Below are positions 50,448 through 58,977 of a stretch of DNA of 64,000 nt, piece after piece (positions within the stretch are counted from its first letter, which is position 1; each line of letters opens with the position of its first letter). Position numbers and translations under genes: made by a program. Where the stretch lies: positions 1 to 64,000 of the forward strand of contig JAYFQF010000011.1 of assembly GCA_034927285.1 (NCBI GenBank), written 5' to 3'. The stretch is from JAYFQF01 sp034927285 (GTDB lineage: Bacteria > Bacillota > Peptococcia > DRI-13 > UBA5745). The notes under the pieces were generated by a model. That model did no database searches. It saw only the letters and a program-made list of their open reading frames with translations, and was not told the origin of the DNA.

Positions 50448-50485
50448 AAAGGTGGGCCGGCAGCCCACCTTTTTCCTTTTTCTTT
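50448..50485 (+). terminator. Intrinsic terminator after the kinase gene
   Basis: AAAGGTGGGC pairs with GCCCACCTTT around a CGGCA loop and is followed by a long T-rich tract (TTCCTTTTTCTTTTTT). Confidence 0.88.
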
Positions 50486-50543
50486 TTTGTAAAATGATGA
50501 TGTCAATGACGGTTTGACAATTGATAAAAAAGGAGAAGATGAG

Positions 50544-51821
50544 ATGAAGAAAACGGTAAAAAGCATTCTGTCCATTATTTTAATGCTGGGGCTGAACCTG
50601 ATGATGATCCTGCCGGCGTATGGCGCGGATTTCAACGAGGCGGAAACCAAAGCAAAAGCGCTGAAAAAGATAGGCTTATTTCACGGGGTATCTGTAAGCG
50701 ACTTTGATCTGGACCGGGCCCCTACCCGCACGGAGGCCTTGATTATGCTGATCCGCCTCCTTGGCAAAGAAACCGAGGTTCAGCAGGGGGACTGGGCCCA
50801 TTCCTTTACCGACGTGGCTTCCTGGGCGGATAAGTATGTGGCCTACGGCTGCCAAAAAGATCTTGCCCAGGGCGTTTCGTCTACAGAATTCGGCACCGGC
50901 AGCGCCGGTTCGGATATGTATCTGACTTTTATGCTGCAGGCTCTCGGTTACAGCGCTTCGGCGGGAGACTTCAACGCGACTGCCCCGGCTGACCTGGCTG
51001 CGGCGGTGGGAATTCTGCCCGACGGCGCAGATACTTCAAATTTCCTGCGTGAGGACGCGGTGCTGGTGTCCTGGGCGGCCCTTGAGGCCCAGTTGAAGGA
51101 CGGCAGCCAGAAACTGGCGGAAAAACTGACGGCACAGGGCTTATTTACAGGCCAGGATTACGCTCTGGCAGTCAAGCAGGTAAATGAACAAAAGCCCCAA
51201 CCCCTTTCCGTTTCTTCCCTCCAGGCCCTTAAAACGGCTTTGGCGGATAAAACCGTGAGAACCATTTCCATTGATTCCTTAGGGACCCCTCTGGTGGTTA
51301 CGGGTGAGCTTACCATACCGGCGGGGGTCACCGTAACGGTAAACCGGGGAAATGATTTCTATATCGAAGGCTCCTTAACAAATAACGGCGCCCTTGAAAT
51401 TTTAGGCGCCGATTCCTTCACCGACGATTTCATTAATTACTCCGTCATGGCCGTTCAAAAAGGCGGAAAGGTGATCAATAACGGAAGGCTTAAGCTCTGC
51501 GCATCCGTCATCGGGGATGAAGAAGACCGCGGCCCGGTGGGAGGCCAGCTCCGGGTTTTCGACGGCACCTTTGAAAACAAAGGCTCCCTTTACCTGGAAG
51601 ACGGAGGGGTCAATACCCACGGCGGCATGGCCCTTGTGGCCGGCGGCGCCTTTACCAACGGGGCCACTGTGGTGATGAAAGGCTTTTTCTTCCGTATTGA
51701 AAACGGATCTTTTATCAATAATGCCGGCGCCGTGGTAATTAACGGCAGCCATATCTATACGAAAGAAACCGGTACCTTTACCAATAACGGCACCCTCTCA
51801 GGGGCCGCGGTCAATCAATAA
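50544..51821 (+). CDS. Secreted SLH-domain protein with C-terminal beta-helix-like region
   Basis: A 425-residue exported protein. It has a signal peptide (KKTVKSILSIILMLGLNLMM, cut after AYGA near residue 28). Degenerate S-layer homology motifs follow (LKKIGLFHGVSVSDFDLDRA; PTRTEALIMLIRLLG; HSFTDVASWADKYVAYGCQK; DLAQGVSSTEFG). The C-terminal ~190 residues repeat short N-N-G / G-T-F-x-N units (SLTNNGALEIL; KVINNGRLKL; TFENKGSLYLEDGG; TFTNNGTLSG), a likely right-handed beta-helix. AAGGAG lies 8 bases before ATG at 50544. It sits between the kinase and the large HTH regulator, and shares SLH-like sequence with the kinase tail. Confidence 0.85.
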   Translation: MKKTVKSILSIILMLGLNLMMILPAYGADFNEAETKAKALKKIGLFHGVSVSDFDLDRAPTRTEALIMLIRLLGKETEVQQGDWAHSFTDVASWADKYVAYGCQKDLAQGVSSTEFGTGSAGSDMYLTFMLQALGYSASAGDFNATAPADLAAAVGILPDGADTSNFLREDAVLVSWAALEAQLKDGSQKLAEKLTAQGLFTGQDYALAVKQVNEQKPQPLSVSSLQALKTALADKTVRTISIDSLGTPLVVTGELTIPAGVTVTVNRGNDFYIEGSLTNNGALEILGADSFTDDFINYSVMAVQKGGKVINNGRLKLCASVIGDEEDRGPVGGQLRVFDGTFENKGSLYLEDGGVNTHGGMALVAGGAFTNGATVVMKGFFFRIENGSFINNAGAVVINGSHIYTKETGTFTNNGTLSGAAVNQ

Positions 51822-51834
51822 CCGGGCCTAAAGC

Positions 51835-53409
51835 ATGCCGCGTACCGCACAAAATCTAAAATCAGTTATGGACTATTTCGGCATCACAAACAGAGAGCTG
51901 GCCGGGGCTCTGGGCGTGGACCCCTCTTTGGTAAGCAGGTGGCTGAATGGTCAGCGTAAACTGAAGGCCGCCAGCGGTACCATAAATGTCCTGGCCGAGT
52001 ACATTCTGACCTCAAGCAGGCGCATCCATGATATCCAATGGCTGAAAACGCAGCTTGAACGGGATGAGCTGCCTGTGGATCTTTCCACCGTGTACCGCAT
52101 AAAACAAAGCCTGATTCTGTGGCTGGCTTCCGACGGCGAGGATCTGCGGCGCAACCTGGGAGAAACCTCATCCCCGCCCGAAGGGCAAAAGGGCCAAGCG
52201 GAAAAGAAACCGGCGCCTCTGTCCCATATCGCCCGGGATACGGTCAAAATCGGCTGTCTGGAGCTCGTCCTCAGTTTGGAGCCGCTGCTTTCCGGACTGC
52301 CCCGGGACGCCTCGGCAGACATCTTCCTTTCCCATGACGAAATCGGAGTGATGATCAACGAGGATTTTTCCCGCCTGCTCCTTAAGACGATTGAAGAAAA
52401 ACACCTGAAGGTGCGGCTGATGATCTGCATATCGGGCAATACCCGGGCAATGTCCCGTATCATCGCCGTCTATATGCGGCCGCTGGTTTCGGGACGCCTC
52501 CGCCTTTCGGTGGTCCACGGCATGACCCATACCGTCACCAGCCAGATGCACCTGCTCATCCCCGGCAAGGCGGCCATTCTGGTCACCGAAACTCCCGGCG
52601 GCGGCGCTCCGCCGGTGGCGGCTCTTGTCGATGAAGAAAACTTTTTAAAAGAAATCCAGCTTAGTTTTGAAGAGGCTATCCGTTATGCCCAGCCTGTACT
52701 GAATATCTACGACGACGACTTTTCCCGCAATATCCTGGAGATCATCTATCAGGAATTTTGTACTCCCGGCGCTCTTGACGTGGTGAAAGACAATATCAAT
52801 CCCATGTATATGGCCGCCGGCGCCTACGACCGTTTCCTGGATACACAGGGGCACAACCGGGAGGAATACGCCTGGCGCAGCGCAGAGTTCAGGCGGTTTA
52901 AATCCGGCCTGGATGAAACTCTGAAAGGCGGCTCGGTGTTCCGGGAGATCCTTTCCATGAAGCGCCTGGCGCAGATTGCCCGGGAGGGTTTTTGCCGCAT
53001 GCCGGGGCTGTATTTCATGACAAAAGGTTTCGTTCTTCTGGATGCGGAAGGCTGCGCCGCCGTTTTAAACGGCTACATCCGTTATTTGGAAGCCGCACCG
53101 AATTTTCAGGTTCTGATCCTGGACGATATCTCAATCCTGCATGCCGAAAATTGCTGGCAGCTCAAGAAAAATCATCATCTTGCCATCAACCATTGGAGCG
53201 GCGGCCAGCCGGTAATGATCCACTCCGACCAGCTTTTGCTTCTCCGGGAATTTCAGGCTCATTTCGATTCCCTTTGGGCCCGGGGCCGCGGCTCCATCAG
53301 CAGCCGCGGCAGCGTCGTCGCCACCTTGCAGGAGGTATTGAAACAGCTGAACCAAGGCCGGGGAAAAGAGGAAAAACAGACGGGGATAAGCGCAGACGGC
53401 AGGGAATAA
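51835..53409 (+). CDS. Large HTH (XRE-type) regulator of unknown family
   Basis: A 524-residue protein with an N-terminal XRE-type helix-turn-helix: VMDYFGITNRELAGALGVDP and SLVSRWLNGQRKL (about 10-42). A helical linker (55-125) follows, then a large C-terminal region I do not recognise. It contains IFLSHDEIGVMINEDFSRLL, VRLMICISGNTRAMSRIIAV and FQVLILDDISILHAENCWQL, suggesting a mixed alpha/beta sensor or an HKD-less phospholipase D-like fold. There are no membrane helices. The ribosome site is weak and ATG lies 13 bases after the SLH gene stop, so translation may be coupled. A terminator follows at 53465-53511. Confidence 0.75.
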   Translation: MPRTAQNLKSVMDYFGITNRELAGALGVDPSLVSRWLNGQRKLKAASGTINVLAEYILTSSRRIHDIQWLKTQLERDELPVDLSTVYRIKQSLILWLASDGEDLRRNLGETSSPPEGQKGQAEKKPAPLSHIARDTVKIGCLELVLSLEPLLSGLPRDASADIFLSHDEIGVMINEDFSRLLLKTIEEKHLKVRLMICISGNTRAMSRIIAVYMRPLVSGRLRLSVVHGMTHTVTSQMHLLIPGKAAILVTETPGGGAPPVAALVDEENFLKEIQLSFEEAIRYAQPVLNIYDDDFSRNILEIIYQEFCTPGALDVVKDNINPMYMAAGAYDRFLDTQGHNREEYAWRSAEFRRFKSGLDETLKGGSVFREILSMKRLAQIAREGFCRMPGLYFMTKGFVLLDAEGCAAVLNGYIRYLEAAPNFQVLILDDISILHAENCWQLKKNHHLAINHWSGGQPVMIHSDQLLLLREFQAHFDSLWARGRGSISSRGSVVATLQEVLKQLNQGRGKEEKQTGISADGRE

Positions 53410-53464
53410 GCGGAAAAACCATTAGCCCAAGCGGATGAATTTCCCCAAGGAATATGGTATAGTA

Positions 53465-53511
53465 ATGCTTAGAAAGCCCTAACTCAAGTTAGGGTTTTCT
53501 GAGCATTTTTC
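53465..53511 (+). terminator. Long intrinsic terminator after the HTH regulator
   Basis: ATGCTTAGAAAGCCCTAACT pairs with AGTTAGGGTTTTCTGAGCAT with a 2-base loop and a few mismatches, then TTTTTC. Confidence 0.88.
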
Positions 53512-53653
53512 GTTAACGGCCGTAGCCGCCCCCAGCGGCAGAAAACCCGCCGGCTTAACCCCCCCCCGGATCAGCAGCCGGTTCATCCGGTTCGGCAGCA
53601 TCCGGGATTCAGTTTTTTTCGATCCAACCACCTTACGGAAAGGAATGTATCAT

Positions 53654-55051
53654 ATGCTCACTTATCTGCATTGGCTGTACCTGCTGGTTATTGCAGCCGT
53701 GATTATTCTGATGATCCGAAAACGGGAAGTGGTCATTCCCTGCATCGCCGGTACTTTCTGCATCGGCTTTGCTTACGGCGGCGGCAGCATCATCGGCGGC
53801 GCCCAGGCGGTATTCAACGCCATGATGGCGGCCGGCGCCGATTTGTTCGATATCATGCTGGTCATCGCTTTAATGGTTTCCATGCTGAAAGCCCTGGCCG
53901 GCATGGGGGCTGATAAGATCATGATCTCTCCGGCTGCCAGATTGATTAAAAAGCCCGCCGTTGCCTATTGGATCCTGGCCTTGATCATGTATATCGCCTC
54001 CACCTTCTTTTGGCCCACCCCCGCCACCGCTTTGGTGGGTACGATCCTGATCCCCATCGCGGTGAAAGCCGGCCTGAAACCCATGGCCGCCTGCATCGCC
54101 ATAAATCTGGCCGGTCACGGCATGGCTCTTTCCGGCGATTTGGTGCTGCAGGGAGCCCCTTCCATCACCGCCGGGGCTGCCGGCGTGGAAATCGGCGCCG
54201 TGCTGCGCTCCGGCTCCACCTTTGCTTTCATTACCGGCGCCGTGGCCCTGATTTTGTCCTTCATCCTGAACCGTAAGGATATCTTCGGCGAAAAAGCTGA
54301 GGCGGCTGCCCAAAACAGGCCGGCGGAAGAGGAAAAAGCCGCTGAAGGTTCCCCCGGCTATGCCAGATTTTTTGCCGGAGCGGTGCCGGTCATTTTCCTG
54401 ATCATTATCATCCGGATGATCCTGGGCAGTTACGTGGAAGGGATCGCCAAGATCTATGGCGGCGGGGCTACCGCCTTGCTGGGGGGAACAGCCGCCCTGA
54501 TCATGGTAGCCGCCACCGCGGCGGACGCCAAAAAGGACTGCCTGGAAAAGGTCGTCGGCTACCTCCGGGAAGGGCTTTTGTTTTCTATTAATATCTTTGC
54601 TCCCGTTATTCCCATCGCCGGCTTTTTTATGCTGGGCTCCCCCGGCAACGCTCCCGCCATCCTGGGGGAGGGAGCGCCGGGTCTGCTCTTTGAGCTGGGC
54701 ACCGCTTTAGCCAACGCTCTGCCTTTAGGGGCCTTGCCTCTGGCCGTGGGCATTGTCCTCATCGGCGCCATCACCGGCCTGGACGGTTCCGGCTTCTCCG
54801 GTCTGCCCCTGATCGGGGCCCTGGCCGGCTCTTTGGCTGTGCCCGCCGGCCTGGATCCGGCGATTTTGGCCGGTCTGGGGCAGACCGCCGCCATCTGGGT
54901 AGGCGGCGGCTGTTTGAGCGCCTGGTCTTTCGGCGCCGTAGCTTCTGCCGGCGTAGCCGGGGTTCCCGCTGCCGACCTGGTGCGCAAAAACCTTGTGCCG
55001 GTGATCGCCGGCCTGATTATCTCCACCCTGGCGGCAGTCCTCATGATGTAG
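53654..55051 (+). CDS. Multi-pass permease, ion-transporter-like
   Basis: A 465-residue membrane protein with about 11-12 hydrophobic helices, starting LTYLHWLYLLVIAAVIILMI. Two similar halves each carry a re-entrant, Gly/Ser/Pro-rich segment (STFFWPTPATALVGTILIPI; GAITGLDGSGFSGLPLIG), the arrangement seen in GntP/DctM/CitMHS-type transporters of organic anions. A hydrophilic loop of ~35 residues separates the halves (AEAAAQNRPAEEEKAAEG). ATG at 53654 is chosen, since AAGGA abuts the alternative ATG at 53645 but is 9 bases from this one. It stands alone, ended by a long terminator. I cannot name its substrate. Confidence 0.8.
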   Translation: MLTYLHWLYLLVIAAVIILMIRKREVVIPCIAGTFCIGFAYGGGSIIGGAQAVFNAMMAAGADLFDIMLVIALMVSMLKALAGMGADKIMISPAARLIKKPAVAYWILALIMYIASTFFWPTPATALVGTILIPIAVKAGLKPMAACIAINLAGHGMALSGDLVLQGAPSITAGAAGVEIGAVLRSGSTFAFITGAVALILSFILNRKDIFGEKAEAAAQNRPAEEEKAAEGSPGYARFFAGAVPVIFLIIIIRMILGSYVEGIAKIYGGGATALLGGTAALIMVAATAADAKKDCLEKVVGYLREGLLFSINIFAPVIPIAGFFMLGSPGNAPAILGEGAPGLLFELGTALANALPLGALPLAVGIVLIGAITGLDGSGFSGLPLIGALAGSLAVPAGLDPAILAGLGQTAAIWVGGGCLSAWSFGAVASAGVAGVPAADLVRKNLVPVIAGLIISTLAAVLMM

Positions 55052-55122
55052 TGTGGTTTTACCGCCTGACATAATGCGTCCGGTCCCGGGGCAAGGATAA
55101 AATGCCGCCATCTTTTTCCAGG

Positions 55123-55169
55123 AAAATAGAACTCCTTAGAACTGCCAGATTCTAAGGAGTTCTATTTTT
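55123..55169. terminator. Bidirectional intrinsic terminator
   Basis: AAATAGAACTCCTTAGAA pairs perfectly with TTCTAAGGAGTTCTATTT around CTGCCAGA, followed by Ts on the plus strand and T-rich sequence on the minus strand. It separates the permease gene from convergent recQ. Confidence 0.93.
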
Positions 55170-55250
55170 GTTGTAGCCGAAAGGTCAAACCAATCCACAA
55201 TCCGCGAAACCGGCGGGCTGGACGGTATCCGTGACGAAGGGCTGCCGGAG

Positions 55251-57104
55251 TCAGCCATCAACGCGCCTTTTCGCGATTTCCTCCAGAAAGGTTCTTCCGT
55301 AACGGGAGGCCTTTACCTGGCCTACTCCCGAAACCTCTAAAAACTCCGCCATATTTCCTGGCGCCTTCGCAGCCATGTCGGCGAGACTGGCATTGGAGAA
55401 AATGATATAGGCGGGCACATTTTCCTGCCGGGCAAGCTTGAAGCGCAGCGCTTTCAGAGCCGTGAACAGGTTGTCTTCTTCCTCCATGCCGGCCGTGGCC
55501 GCCTTTTTCCCGGAAAGCTTCTCAGGAGCAGAGGTTTCCTTTATCGTCATTTCCACTTTCTCCTTGCGGAAAAGCACATTTGCGGCCTTTACCGTTAACT
55601 CCACGCCGCCATGGGCCGGGTCGGTACGCAGGTAACCCTGTGCTTCCAGAGCTTCCACCAGCTCTTTGACCCGGGTTTTGCTCGTTCCTTTCATCAGCCC
55701 ATAAGTTGTCAGCTGATCGAGGCCCAGCTCCAACACCCGCTGTTCCGCGCTTCCGCAGAGCGTGCGGATAATTAATGTGGCCCCCACAGAGTAGCCCAGC
55801 TTATCTCTTGCACGTTTTACGCACGAAAGAATCATCTGCGCTTCCGTGGTGATATCCTTCACCGCAAAGATCGCGCGGCAGTTCCCGCAATTCCCGCAGG
55901 ACTCCTGATGGGCCTGGCCAAAATAATCCAAAATATATCCCCGCAGGCAGCGCGTGGTTTTGCAGTATCCGATCATTGCGTCCAGGCGTTCATCGTCCCT
56001 TTGCAGGACTGCCTGACGCTGCTCTTCAGTCAACTCTTCGTTTTGGCCGGAATTCTGGATAAGAAATCTGGCGGTCTGGACATCACCGGGAGAATACAGT
56101 AAAATGCAGTCCGCCTTTTCACCGTCCCGCCCGGCGCGGCCTGCCTCCTGATAGTAAGCCTCCAGGCTTTTCGGCATATTGTAATGGATCACAAAGCCGA
56201 CATTGGATTTGTCGATCCCCATGCCAAAGGCGTTGGTCGCCACCATTACAGCAGAGCGGTCGTACAAAAAGTTCTCCTGGTTTTGACGGCGTTCCTCATC
56301 GGCCAGGCCGGCGTGATATCTCGTAGCCGAAATCCCGGTACCCCGCAGGGCGTCGCACACCTTCTCCACAGCAGTTCTGGTAGCGCAGTAAACGATCCCG
56401 CATTTGTCGCGGCGCTGAGCGACCAAGGACTGAAGTGTCGCCGCCTTATTCTTGGGCCGCCCGACTTCAAAAAAGAGATTAGGCCGGTCAAATCCCGTCG
56501 TGATGCACAGCGGCGTACGCAGCTTCAATATACGCTCGATATCGCCCCGCACCTGTTCTGTCGCCGTAGCGGTATAAGCCGCCAGGACCGGCCTTTGGGG
56601 CAGCTTATCCAAGAAGTCCAAAATGCGCAGATAGCTTGGCCGGAAATCCTGTCCCCACTGTGAAATGCAATGAGCTTCGTCGACAGCCACCAGCGATATT
56701 TTCAGACCTTGGGCAAGAGAGACGAAGCCCTCTCCGTCAAGGCGTTCCGGCGCAATGTAGATAATTTTGTATTTTCCGGCGCGTATATTGCGATAGACAA
56801 TTCTCATCTGTTCCGGCGTCAGGGAACTGTTGAGAAAAGCCGCGCTGACGCCTGCATCTTTCAGCGCCATGACCTGATCCTTCATCAAGGAAATCAGCGG
56901 TGAAACGACCAGGGTAACTCCCTCCATCAAAAGAGCAGGCAACTGATAACAGACACTTTTCCCGCCCCCGGTAGGCATGATGCCTAAGGCATCGCGCCCG
57001 CTGAGGACAGCATCAATCAGTTCCCCTTGCCCATCACGGAAAGCAGCATGACCAAAATACTGCTTCAGCACATCATATTTATTAAGCGGCGTTTCCATCA
57101 TCAT
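55251..57104 (-). CDS. recQ: ATP-dependent DNA helicase RecQ
   Basis: 3'-5' DNA helicase of recombination and repair, about 617 residues. Motifs: FRDGQGELIDAVLSGRDALG, Walker A MPTGGGKSVCYQLP (about 41-54), DEAHCISQWGQDFRPSY (about 138), the C-terminal helicase lobe with ATNAFGMGIDKSNVGFVIHY and YYQEAGRAGRDG, the RecQ zinc cysteines (CRGYILDYFG region; CGNCGNC), a winged helix (RQC), and a C-terminal HRDC domain (ALKALRFKLARQENVPAYII). Three ATGs in tandem (57104, 57101, 57098) follow GGAG; the open frame to 57161 lacks a site. A promoter lies at 57214-57242. Confidence 0.96.
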   Translation of the reverse strand: MMMETPLNKYDVLKQYFGHAAFRDGQGELIDAVLSGRDALGIMPTGGGKSVCYQLPALLMEGVTLVVSPLISLMKDQVMALKDAGVSAAFLNSSLTPEQMRIVYRNIRAGKYKIIYIAPERLDGEGFVSLAQGLKISLVAVDEAHCISQWGQDFRPSYLRILDFLDKLPQRPVLAAYTATATEQVRGDIERILKLRTPLCITTGFDRPNLFFEVGRPKNKAATLQSLVAQRRDKCGIVYCATRTAVEKVCDALRGTGISATRYHAGLADEERRQNQENFLYDRSAVMVATNAFGMGIDKSNVGFVIHYNMPKSLEAYYQEAGRAGRDGEKADCILLYSPGDVQTARFLIQNSGQNEELTEEQRQAVLQRDDERLDAMIGYCKTTRCLRGYILDYFGQAHQESCGNCGNCRAIFAVKDITTEAQMILSCVKRARDKLGYSVGATLIIRTLCGSAEQRVLELGLDQLTTYGLMKGTSKTRVKELVEALEAQGYLRTDPAHGGVELTVKAANVLFRKEKVEMTIKETSAPEKLSGKKAATAGMEEEDNLFTALKALRFKLARQENVPAYIIFSNASLADMAAKAPGNMAEFLEVSGVGQVKASRYGRTFLEEIAKRRVDG

Positions 57105-57213
57105 TTCACTCCGGCCCCACTGATACAGATCCGCCCGTTCCTCTATATTCCCCGCGACCAACTCTAGCGTCCATCTTTAAATACTCCCTGTCAATGTATG
57201 ATGTATATAGAAA

Positions 57214-57242
57214 ATTATAAGGCTCTCAGACGAATAATACAA
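57214..57242 (-). promoter_or_regulatory. Promoter of recQ
   Basis: On the minus strand TTGTAT (57242-57237), 17 bases and TATAAT (57219-57214), about 110 bases upstream of the recQ start. Confidence 0.65.
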
Positions 57243-57267
57243 TATCAAGGGACACAGAAGCGGGCGC

Positions 57268-57304
57268 GGCTCCTCCGTTCCATCGTGAAAGGGAGGAGCC
57301 GCAT
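57268..57304. terminator. Hairpin between the PAP2-like gene and recQ
   Basis: GCGGCTCCTCC pairs with GGGAGGAGCCGC. The T run (ATTTTTA) lies on the plus-strand side, whereas the adjacent genes are on the minus strand. It may still end the PAP2-like transcript, which stops 3 bases upstream of it. Confidence 0.55.
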
Positions 57305-57306
57305 TT

Positions 57307-57894
57307 TTACATTGACAAAAATAACAGGCTTATTGCAAATGCCATTACAGCGGAGCCGCTGCCGGCAATCAGTTCTTTCAATGTATGCCGTTTTAGGGCA
57401 AGCGAAGCCCAAATCGTTAAAGCGAACAGCATTGCGCAGGGTAAAATACATTTCCAGCCCATAAAATAAACCATCGATATCAGAGGTCCCGCAATGCTGC
57501 AGGCATGACCGCTGGCACGGAGCATAAAGAACTTATTGAACACAATCAGCACAGCGACGGAAAAAAAGTAAGTCAGATAAATAAGCAGCAAGCCTCGGCT
57601 CACCTGAGCGGCAAGTCCGTAGACAACAGCGGCGGCATAGCCGGCAACGCTCAGGATAAAGGCCAGATTCCGCTGACCTTCGCGGCCTTTAGCCCTGTAT
57701 GCGGGGAGGACCGCGGCAATCGGATAAGCCGCAAGCGGGATCAGCGCCAGAAAGAAAATCGACGCCAGCAGTTCCCATCGGTCTGCAAACACTGTATGCT
57801 CCGAAAAAGACAGGATGATCAGCAGCAAAAGCGCCGGAATCGGCGGCACCATAATGACGCGGATCATTTTGGCGCTTTTCTCTTTTTTAGTCAT
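57307..57894 (-). CDS. PAP2-like membrane phosphatase-fold protein
   Basis: A 195-residue membrane protein with about six helices. The PAP2 (type 2 phosphatidate phosphatase) motif is partly recognisable: FNKFFMLRASGHACSIAGPL (the S-G-H block) and, 30 residues later, SLALKRHTLKELIAGS (the R-H block, where catalysis uses the His). The canonical K-x6-R-P and the final Asp are changed or unclear, so activity is uncertain. The start overlaps the DegV gene stop by 8 bases (ATGACTAA), so the two are coupled. It may act on lipid phosphates; DegV proteins bind fatty acids, which makes a lipid link attractive but unproven. Confidence 0.75.
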   Translation of the reverse strand: MTKKEKSAKMIRVIMVPPIPALLLLIILSFSEHTVFADRWELLASIFFLALIPLAAYPIAAVLPAYRAKGREGQRNLAFILSVAGYAAAVVYGLAAQVSRGLLLIYLTYFFSVAVLIVFNKFFMLRASGHACSIAGPLISMVYFMGWKCILPCAMLFALTIWASLALKRHTLKELIAGSGSAVMAFAISLLFLSM

Positions 57895-58774
57895 TCCTTT
57901 TTTCCCCCCAGAAAAAAAGAGCTACCGTGCCGGGGCCGGTATGACTGCCTATGGCAGTGCCCACGCTGTTGATTTCCACACGCCCGTCCAGTTTCGGAAA
58001 TCGCGTTTCAACAAGTGCCGCGACAGCCTGTGCGTCTTCAGGGCATCCCGCGTTTGAAATGTAGCATTTGCCGTCATAATTAATGCCGTTCTGCGCATAC
58101 TCCTCCATTTTATTTACAATCGCCTCAACGACTCTTTCTTTGCCTCTTATTTTAAATCGCGGAACCAGCTGCCCCTGACGGTCCATATTGAGCAGGGGGC
58201 AAATATTCAATATCGTTCCAACCCAGCCGGATGCCCTGGAAATACGGCCGCCTTTAACATAGAAAGTCAGGTCTGTGGAAAAAAACCAATGATGCACTTC
58301 AAGCTTATGGTCATTGGCCCAAATATGCAGTTTGCCGATCTCCATACCGCCGTCACGCAGATCGGCAAGCTTATCCATGAAAAGACCGTATCCGGAGGAA
58401 GCCGCCAAAGAATCCACAATATAGATTTTCCTGTCCGGATATTTTTCCAGCAAATCGGTTTTTGCGATATTCGCGGAATTATATACGCCGGAAAGGCCGC
58501 CGGACAGGCAGACATGCAGGATGTCCAGGCCTTGCTCTAAAAACGATGTAAAATATCCAATAAATTCACCGGCGCTCACCTGGGACGTTTTTGTTTCGGC
58601 GCCGTCGGTCATCGCCTGATAAAACTCATCAAACGGCATGGACTTTCCCAAATCGTCATTATACTGTTTCCCGTCCAGCGAATAGTGGAAGCAGATAAAG
58701 CGAATATCTCTTTCTTTGAAATGTTGTTCAGTTAAATCGGCCGTAGAACAGCAACTGAGCACATAGTTTCCCAT
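57887..58774 (-). CDS. DegV family protein (fatty-acid-binding)
   Basis: A 295-residue DegV protein; the family binds fatty acids and includes the FakB partner of fatty acid kinase FakA. Elements: YVLSCCSTADLTEQHF near the N-terminus, KTSQVSAGEFIGYF (the T-S-Q-P/V-S motif with lipid head-group Ser), HVCLSGGLSGVYNSANIAKT, IVDSLAASSGYGLFMDKL, and GTAIGSHTGPGTVALFFWG with the G-x-H-x-G-P-G motif. ATG at 58774 has GAGGGGA 8 bases upstream; the frame continues to 58858 without a site. It heads a two-gene unit with the PAP2-like gene. No fakA is seen in this window. Confidence 0.93.
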   Translation of the reverse strand: MGNYVLSCCSTADLTEQHFKERDIRFICFHYSLDGKQYNDDLGKSMPFDEFYQAMTDGAETKTSQVSAGEFIGYFTSFLEQGLDILHVCLSGGLSGVYNSANIAKTDLLEKYPDRKIYIVDSLAASSGYGLFMDKLADLRDGGMEIGKLHIWANDHKLEVHHWFFSTDLTFYVKGGRISRASGWVGTILNICPLLNMDRQGQLVPRFKIRGKERVVEAIVNKMEEYAQNGINYDGKCYISNAGCPEDAQAVAALVETRFPKLDGRVEINSVGTAIGSHTGPGTVALFFWGEKRND

Positions 58775-58915
58775 AATTATTTTCCCCTCAACCTTCAAAA
58801 TATGGATTTGCGCGGCATGAATACCGCCTATAACATTTATAGCACGATAAAACCGCAAACGCCGCCTACGCCCCCCATAGCCCCGCTATACGGCGATGGA
58901 TTGAAAATGTAGAGT

Positions 58916-58949
58916 AAAAAAAGGCGGCTCTACGATTTGTAGAGCCGCC
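58916..58949 (-). terminator. Intrinsic terminator of the XRE regulator
   Basis: GGCGGCTCTAC pairs perfectly with GTAGAGCCGCC around AAATC, then seven Ts on the minus strand. Confidence 0.93.
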
Positions 58950-58977
58950 AGAATGAAGGCGTTACCGGAAGAAAAGC

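Noticed and set aside
53440..53470. Promoter and small RNA before the hairpin at 53465
   Set aside because: TATAGT at 53458 lacks a matching -35, and the start would fall inside the terminator stem.
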